Below are positions 59,701 to 64,000 of a stretch of 64,000 bases of DNA, in pieces. Made by a program: the position numbers and the translations under genes. The DNA is from an uncultured Alphaproteobacteria bacterium. Lineage in GTDB: Bacteria; Pseudomonadota; Alphaproteobacteria; SP197. Under the pieces are notes generated by a model. The model did not search any database. It had not been told where the DNA came from and saw only the letters and a list, made by a program, of their open reading frames with translations. Position 1 is the stretch's first letter, and each line of letters opens with the position of its first letter. The DNA lies in assembly GCA_958295695.1 (NCBI GenBank), contig OY282363.1, positions 744,001-808,000 on the forward strand. The letters run 5' to 3'.

Positions 59701-59886
59701 CTAAAGTGTCGAGATAGATCTTTGTTCGTTTCGAATCTTCTTTCCAAAAACTGCGCATACGTCGGGCCGCGCGAATGTCGCCGCTTTGCGCGCCGCGACG
59801 GCGCTTAGCTGCGCGGCGATGCGGGCTTCGATCCGTTCCCCGTTTCTGTTATCCGCCGCCATGCTCGATGCTTCTGCTTCGGCCAT
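59701..59886 (-). pseudogene. hypothetical protein cut by the islet edge
   Basis: A 61-codon minus-strand frame starting MAEAEASSMAADNRNGERIE. The first ~44 codons are G+C-rich and protein-like (ARIAAQLSAVAARKAATFAR). The last ~17 codons (AVFGKKIRNEQRSISTL) lie in AT-rich islet DNA. The frame therefore looks like the 5' part of a resident gene whose remainder was replaced at the islet's right edge. GGAG is just before the start. No family is recognised. It could also be a chance frame. Confidence 0.4.
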
Positions 59887-60089
59887 TGCTCCGGCTCCGC
59901 GATCTCTAGCCCCTCGCCGCGCGAACCTCCGCCAAGTGTTGCGCCGAGACCCTATGGCGCGTCCGTCCTTGACGGGAGCGCCACGGCTTTTTGTCGCTCG
60001 CGGCGTTCCCGCGCGGGAGGCCCGGTCGGGGAGGCCGTCCGCCGCGAGCGAAACGAGGCTGGAGCGTTATCGTGCGAAGCGGACGAGCC
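59887..60089. other. non-coding stretch right of the islet
   Basis: G+C-rich, no supported gene. It contains CCTCCGCCA (59926-59934), identical to the last nine bases of tRNA-Ser, and palindromic CGCGGCG/CGCCGCG-like words. Together with 59637-59700 and the truncated frame it makes a 450-bp region without an intact gene between the GIY-YIG gene and the SDR gene. Confidence 0.5.
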
Positions 60090-60866
60090 CTAAAGCACGC
60101 CGGCTTGGCTTTCGGGCAGAATCTGGCCGCCGTCCACGACGATGGTCTGGCCGGTCACGTAACGGGCCTCGTCGCTGGCCAGGTAGAGCGCCGCGTGCGC
60201 GATGTCCTCGGGCGCGCCGAGCTCGCCCATGGGGATCGCGGGCGCCATCGTGGCCTCGTGCTCGCGCGCCTCGCGCGAACCGGGCCGGCGGATCAGGATA
60301 TTGCCGGGTTCGACGGCGTTGATCGTCACGCCCTGTCTGGCGACCTCCAGGGCCGCGGCCTTGATGAAGCCGTTCACGCCGGCCTTCGAGGCGCAGTAGT
60401 GGCTCCACCCGGGCATGGCCACCCGCGGGCCCGAGATCGACGACGTCACGACGATGCGGCCGTACTTGCGGCGGGTCATGTGGGGCAGGACAGCCTTCGC
60501 GATCAGAAAGAGGCTCTTGAGATTCGTGTCGAGCACGCGGTCCCACTCGGCCTCCCTCATCGTCGCGATCGACGACGACGGGAAGACGCCCGCGTTGTGG
60601 GCGACGATGTCGATCGCGCCGAGCCGTTTCCGGGCCTCGGCGATCGTCGCCTTGACCCGCGCCGCGTCGGCCACGTCCGTTTCCATCGCCCAGGCCTGTC
60701 CGCCGGCCCTCGCGATCGCGCGGGCGACCGCCTCGCCGCGGCTCACGGTGCGCGTGGCGATCGCGACCCTCGCGCCCTCCCTCGCGAAAACCCTGGCGAT
60801 TCCCGCCCCGATGCCGCGCCCGCCGCCGGTCACCAGCGCGGTCCTCCCGTCAAGCCGTCCGCCCAT
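60090..60866 (-). CDS. SDR family oxidoreductase
   Basis: A 258-residue classical short-chain dehydrogenase. The cofactor loop TALVTGGGRGIGAGIARVFA is followed by DIVAHNAGVFPSSS (the NAG motif), the catalytic VVTSSISGPRVAMPGWSHYCASKAGV (shown in part: Ser, Tyr-x3-Lys as YCASK), and AVEPGNILIRRPG. The end reads YVTGQTIVVDGGQILPESQ. It resembles 3-oxoacyl-ACP reductase-like enzymes; substrate unknown. Arg in the cofactor-binding region (ATRTVSRGEA) fits NADP(H). ATG at 60866 has GGAGAAG upstream. It overlaps the upstream cupin gene by 17 bp, so they share a transcript. Confidence 0.9.
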   Translation of the reverse strand: MGGRLDGRTALVTGGGRGIGAGIARVFAREGARVAIATRTVSRGEAVARAIARAGGQAWAMETDVADAARVKATIAEARKRLGAIDIVAHNAGVFPSSSIATMREAEWDRVLDTNLKSLFLIAKAVLPHMTRRKYGRIVVTSSISGPRVAMPGWSHYCASKAGVNGFIKAAALEVARQGVTINAVEPGNILIRRPGSREAREHEATMAPAIPMGELGAPEDIAHAALYLASDEARYVTGQTIVVDGGQILPESQAGVL

Positions 60867-61590
60867 GACGCTTCTCCTCTCCCGGCGCCGCCGCCGCGCC
60901 AGTCTGGGCGAAGGGAAGGGCCGGGCCAAGCCCGCGCCCGGCCTTCAGGTAGAGCGCGCAGGCGGTCGAAGCCCGGAACGTTGTCGCCATGCCGGCGGGA
61001 TGGCGCAGCCAGCCGCCCGGGCCGAGCTCCGCGCCCCCGGCCTCGAGGCGGCCCTCCATCACGAACGCCTCGGTTCCGCCCGTTCCGTCGAGGCCGAGCC
61101 CGGCGCCGGCCTCGATCCTGAGAAGCCGGACGGTTTCGGGACGGCCCGCGGCGCGGTAGAGCGTTTTCTGCGTCACGCCGGCGGCCCCGGCCGGCTCCCA
61201 CGCCATCCGGTCGGTCCCGATCGCGATCCGCCGGCGGCCGAGGCCGGGATACTGCCGCAGCTTCACGAAGAGCAGGCAGCCCTCCTCGGAGAACGGGCTG
61301 TGCTCGAATCCCTCGGGATTGAGGAGGTAGCTGCCCGCGGGATAGTCGCCGGTCCGGTCCGAGAACACACCGTCGAGCACGAGGATTTCCTCGCCGCCGG
61401 GATGGGGATGGGCATGGAACCCGCCACCGGGATCGTACCGCACGACCGAGGTGACCCGGCCGGCCTCGGCGGGCCCGATGCGGTCGAGCCGCTTGCGCCA
61501 GACGGTGGGGCTGGGGCTTGCCTCCCAGTCCATCGACGCCGTGTCGACGACGACGGGCCGGGCGATGTCGTCGTTGAGGCCCCGGTTCAT
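60850..61590 (-). CDS. cupin domain-containing protein (ChrR-like)
   Basis: A 246-residue protein with two cupin-like beta-barrels. The first carries the metal motif FHAHPHPGGEEILVLDGVFS and GSYLLNPEGFEHSPFSEEGC, the pattern of ChrR-type anti-sigma cupins (HxHxxGEE). The second half (TVRLLRIEAG to GGWLRHPAG) has lost most ligands. It may bind zinc or another metal and act as an enzyme or sensor. There is no sigma-factor gene nearby, so an anti-sigma role is unsupported. ATG at 61590 is preceded by GAGGAGAGAG. First gene of a two-gene transcript with the SDR. Confidence 0.83.
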   Translation of the reverse strand: MNRGLNDDIARPVVVDTASMDWEASPSPTVWRKRLDRIGPAEAGRVTSVVRYDPGGGFHAHPHPGGEEILVLDGVFSDRTGDYPAGSYLLNPEGFEHSPFSEEGCLLFVKLRQYPGLGRRRIAIGTDRMAWEPAGAAGVTQKTLYRAAGRPETVRLLRIEAGAGLGLDGTGGTEAFVMEGRLEAGGAELGPGGWLRHPAGMATTFRASTACALYLKAGRGLGPALPFAQTGAAAAPGEEKRHGRTA

Positions 61591-61711
61591 GCTCTCTCCT
61601 CGATCTTCCTCGCGCGGACTATGGCGTCGGGACGGCTCCACCGCCAGATCGCGGTTGGACGGCGCGCCGGTCTGGGGCAGCGTTGCGCAGCGGTTTCAGG
61701 GGAGCGGCGCC

Positions 61712-62899
61712 ATGAGCGGGCTGTTCGCGTTCGCCGAATACGAGGCGCGCTGGTCGGGCGTTCTGGCCGGCATGGCGGAGAAGGGCTATCGGGCGGCGGT
61801 CGTCTTCGGCCGCGGCGGCGGCTCCTACGACCGCTGCGGAGATGTGCTCTACCTCACGAACCACTACTCCTGCGCCTCGGGCCAGGAGATCGACAACCGG
61901 CTCAACACGGCGCGCTCCTTCTCGGCGGCGATCCTCGAGCCGGGAGAGGAACCCGAGCTGATCGTCGATGAGCCCGGCCCGCGCCGGGAGCTTCTGAGCG
62001 TCGAGCGGGTCAGCGGTCACAACGATCCGATGTCGGCGGTGGGCAGGGCGCTCGCCGCGCGCCGCCTCGACGGTCCGGTGGCGCTTGTGGGCGCGGACGT
62101 CCTGCCCCTGAAGTACTGGCGCCTGGTCGATGCCGCCGCGCCCGGCGTCCGGTGGGTCGAGGACGAGACGCTCGTCCAGCGCGTCCGCCGCATCAAGAGC
62201 CCGGCCGAGATGGAGCGCTTCCGCGAGGCGGGCGAGATCGCCACGCGCTCGCTGAACCTTCTGATGGAGGGCCTCGTGGGCGGCGCGTCGGAGGCCGGGG
62301 CGGTGGCGGAGGCCATCCGCGAGCTGCGCCGCTCCGGCGCGGTGTGCCAGATGATTCCCGTGGCACATGGCGCGCACATCTCCCGCTGGGCGACCGATCC
62401 CTTCACCGGCGCGGGCGCCGCGACGCCGGAACCGGGCGACCTCGTGCGCGGCTGGCTCGACAGCATCGTCTTCCAGGGCTACTGGCTCGATCCCGGGCGC
62501 ACGGCGGTGGCCGGAGGCAGGCCCACGGCCGCCCAGGCGAGCCTGATCGAGAACTGCGTCGCCATCGTCGACGGCGTGATCGGCGCGATCCGCCCGGGCG
62601 TCCGCGTCCACGAGGCGGCGGAACTGGGCGACCGCCTCTCGGAGGCGTTCCGGGATGGCGCCAGCCAGATGAACGAACAGTGGCCGCTCTACGGCCACGG
62701 CACGGGCCTCTACTGGGAGCACCCCTACATCGGCGTCGGGATGTCGGAGCCCGGCGACCGCTTCGAGGCCGGGATGGTGCTCGGCGTCGAAGCCTTCCTC
62801 CACATCGACGGCCTCGGCACCGCCGCCCACGAGCAGAACCTCATCGTCCACGAGGACCGGAACGAGATCATCACGCATTCGCCGATCCGCTGGTGGTGA
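61712..62899 (+). CDS. M24 family metallopeptidase (Xaa-Pro peptidase-like)
   Basis: A 395-residue pita-bread-fold protein. The N-terminal creatinase-like domain is followed by the M24 catalytic domain from about residue 165. Metal ligands can be followed: Asp in VRGWLDSIVFQGYW and in LDPGRTAVAGG (11 apart), His in LYGHGTGLYWEHP, Glu in MVLGVEAFLHIDG and Glu in AAHEQNLIVHEDRNE. The set is complete, so activity is likely, either as proline dipeptidase or in related C-N cleavage (creatinase, ectoine-type hydrolases). ATG at 61712 has GGGGAGCGG upstream. It is divergent from the cupin gene. Confidence 0.87.
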   Translation: MSGLFAFAEYEARWSGVLAGMAEKGYRAAVVFGRGGGSYDRCGDVLYLTNHYSCASGQEIDNRLNTARSFSAAILEPGEEPELIVDEPGPRRELLSVERVSGHNDPMSAVGRALAARRLDGPVALVGADVLPLKYWRLVDAAAPGVRWVEDETLVQRVRRIKSPAEMERFREAGEIATRSLNLLMEGLVGGASEAGAVAEAIRELRRSGAVCQMIPVAHGAHISRWATDPFTGAGAATPEPGDLVRGWLDSIVFQGYWLDPGRTAVAGGRPTAAQASLIENCVAIVDGVIGAIRPGVRVHEAAELGDRLSEAFRDGASQMNEQWPLYGHGTGLYWEHPYIGVGMSEPGDRFEAGMVLGVEAFLHIDGLGTAAHEQNLIVHEDRNEIITHSPIRWW

Positions 62900-62910
62900 C
62901 GCGGACAAGC

Positions 62911-63831
62911 CTAGGCCGCGGGCAGGCGGTGGGGCAGCACGGCCCTTGCCGCCGCGATGTGCTCGGGGCCGAGGCCGCAGCAGCCGCCGATGGCGCGGCA
63001 TCCCGCCTCGAGATAGCCCAGGGCCTCCCTGGCGTAGTCCTCCGGCGCGATGACGCGGTCGAACCGCCAGTGGGGCATGACGAACGCGCCGGAGTGGGGA
63101 TAGGCGAAAAGCGGGCCGGACCACCGGGTCTTCAACGCCTCCAGCGCCGCGGGCGTGGTGGCGATGTCGCTGTGCATGACGCCGGCGGCTTGCGCGTCCG
63201 CGATCAGGCAGGCGTCCATGACGGCCTCGAAGGACAGCGTCTGGCGCTCGCTGAAGCCCATCACGCGGCCGTCCTCGACGCGGGCGCTCAATCCGAGCCA
63301 CACGGGGAGCCCGGTCGCCACCGCGCACTCGGCGGCGATCGGCGAGACGCTGTCGTCGAGCAGCATCTCGCAGACCAGAAAATCGCAGCCCCCCTCCGCC
63401 AGCGCCTCGGCCTGGGCCGTGTAGCTGGACCGCGCCTCCGCTTCGGTGGGCAGCTTGTCGAGGTCGAGTCCGGCCCGGAAGCTGGAGAGCGAGCCCGCGA
63501 CATGGACGGGGCGGTCCGCCCCGGCCTGCTCGACCGCCTCGCGCGCCAACCCGCAGCCGGCGCGGTTGAGACCGAGCGTCCGGGCCTCGTCGAACCCGGC
63601 GTGTTTCAGGACATGGGGCGCGGCGGCGTAGGTGTTGGCGATGACGATATCGGCGCCGGCCTCGATGAACGCGCGGTGGATGCGGCGGATCGCGTCGGGC
63701 GCCGTCTCCAAGGCCGCGCCGGCCCACGCTTCGCCGTCCATCCCGACCCCGCGGCGCTGCAGCTCCGTGCCCATGCCTCCGTCGATGACCAGGATGTCGC
63801 CGCCGTCCAGGCGATCCGTCACGCTCGTCAT
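62911..63831 (-). CDS. homocysteine S-methyltransferase family protein
   Basis: A 306-residue TIM-barrel protein of the Hcy-binding/BHMT family. It starts LVIDGGMGTELQRRGVGMDG, has ADIVIANTYAAAPHVLKHAG, and ends with the zinc motif IGGCCGLGPEHIAAAR carrying two adjacent cysteines. The third zinc cysteine, usually in a G-x-N-C element in the middle, is not seen: the equivalent segment reads AAGVMHSDIATTPAALEALK, with His/Ser there. Methyl transfer from S-methylmethionine or a similar donor to homocysteine is the family activity, but this substitution leaves it uncertain. ATG at 63831 is preferred; a GTG at 63870 overlaps the upstream gene's stop. Confidence 0.82.
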   Translation of the reverse strand: MTSVTDRLDGGDILVIDGGMGTELQRRGVGMDGEAWAGAALETAPDAIRRIHRAFIEAGADIVIANTYAAAPHVLKHAGFDEARTLGLNRAGCGLAREAVEQAGADRPVHVAGSLSSFRAGLDLDKLPTEAEARSSYTAQAEALAEGGCDFLVCEMLLDDSVSPIAAECAVATGLPVWLGLSARVEDGRVMGFSERQTLSFEAVMDACLIADAQAAGVMHSDIATTPAALEALKTRWSGPLFAYPHSGAFVMPHWRFDRVIAPEDYAREALGYLEAGCRAIGGCCGLGPEHIAAARAVLPHRLPAA

Positions 63832-63866
63832 GGCCGTCCCATCCTGGACCGGGGGGAGGGACGCTG

Positions 63867-64000
63867 TCACCCGCCGCGCCGGCGCGGCCCGCGGATCGCG
63901 GCCCGCGCGAACCGCGCGACGGCGTCGAGCGCGCCGGTCATGGCGGCCTCGCGGGAGAGTCCGCTCTTCTTGCGCGGCGCGAGGTCGTGATCGCCGTCCT
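63867..64000 (-). CDS. alpha/beta hydrolase (KANL3/Tex30-like), C-terminal end, partial
   Basis: Only the last 44 codons are present; the gene continues beyond the right edge. The sequence begins DGDHDLAPRKKSGLSREAAM. The GDHDL-x-PRK element is the C-terminal catalytic-His segment of KANL3/Tex30-type alpha/beta hydrolases, a dienelactone-hydrolase relative. A short Arg-rich tail follows. It lies directly upstream of the homocysteine methyltransferase-like gene on the same strand, 35 bp between its stop and the chosen start. Confidence 0.6.
   Translation of the reverse strand, partial: DGDHDLAPRKKSGLSREAAMTGALDAVARFARAAIRGPRRRGG

Larger units (their letters stand above)
58030..59760 (+). mobile_element. 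small AT-rich genomic islet at tRNA-Ser
   Basis: From just after the tRNA to about 59760 base composition changes sharply: 58801-58860 has 22 G+C of 60, against 42 of 60 at 57481-57540. Codon use is also unlike the neighbours, with AAA, AAT and ATA codons common here and rare elsewhere. It holds two overlapping genes and no integrase, transposase or clear direct repeat. The left edge abuts a tRNA 3' end. I infer a horizontally acquired cargo whose mobility genes are gone or were never present. The right edge is set where G+C returns (about 59755-59765). Confidence 0.75.

Overview
The window is about 70% G+C almost throughout and is densely packed, with many ATGA/TTGA start-stop overlaps. It looks like the chromosome of an alphaproteobacterium, probably of Rhodospirillales-like affinity; genus and species cannot be told from the sequence. 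The argument is the set of lineage-typical genes: an argH-lptM-lysA-TIGR02302 run, a MJ0042/DUF3426 zinc-ribbon protein, DUF2125, DUF1127, an NrnC-type nanoRNase beside lptCAB-rpoN, an AapJQMP amino-acid transporter, an NDUFA9-like protein, and FzlA next to queG.

Layout. 1-8.4 kb: end of a 3-hydroxyacyl-CoA dehydrogenase, an ornithine cyclodeaminase-family gene, a reverse MFS permease, then argH-lptM-lysA-TIGR02302-GNAT. 8.4-18.8 kb: zinc-ribbon protein, YdcF and PlsC-type acyltransferase, B12-dependent ribonucleotide reductase, chorismate mutase, methyltransferase, DUF2125, purC, a DUF1127 mini-gene, a glutamine amidotransferase and lolA. 18.9-27.2 kb: hydantoinase/oxoprolinase A and B genes separated by a broken type III restriction-enzyme fragment, then pepN and an alpha/beta hydrolase. 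27.3-38 kb: aapJQMP, convergent with nrnC-lptC-lptA-lptB-rpoN, then tRNA-Leu(CAG), NDUFA9-like and uppP. 38-48.9 kb: gltD-gltB, fzlA-queG-SDR, an ABHD10-like hydrolase and a glycosyltransferase. 48.9-57.7 kb: the translation cluster thrS-infC-rpmI-rplT-pheS-pheT-lepA, with several leader and intergenic RNA-like structures and a very probable non-AUG (AUC) start for infC. 57.9-59.8 kb: tRNA-Ser(GGA) followed directly by a small AT-rich islet with a DGQHR-domain gene translationally coupled to a GIY-YIG nuclease gene. 60-64 kb: SDR, cupin, M24 peptidase-like, homocysteine methyltransferase-like and the end of an alpha/beta hydrolase.

How genes work together. Nitrogen is a theme: general amino-acid uptake (Aap), sigma-54, and GOGAT (GltBD). 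Envelope biogenesis is another: LptA/B/C, LptM, LolA, UppP, PlsC, a GT4 glycosyltransferase and FzlA. The most unusual content is the foreign-looking DGQHR/GIY-YIG pair at tRNA-Ser. It resembles a minimal DNA-targeting (defence-type) module that I do not recognise as a described system. Second in interest are the type III Res remnant splitting the hyuA/hyuB pair and a dispersed repeat family of about 30-96 bp that touches the 3' ends of several genes. All calls come from reading the sequence; no database search was run.
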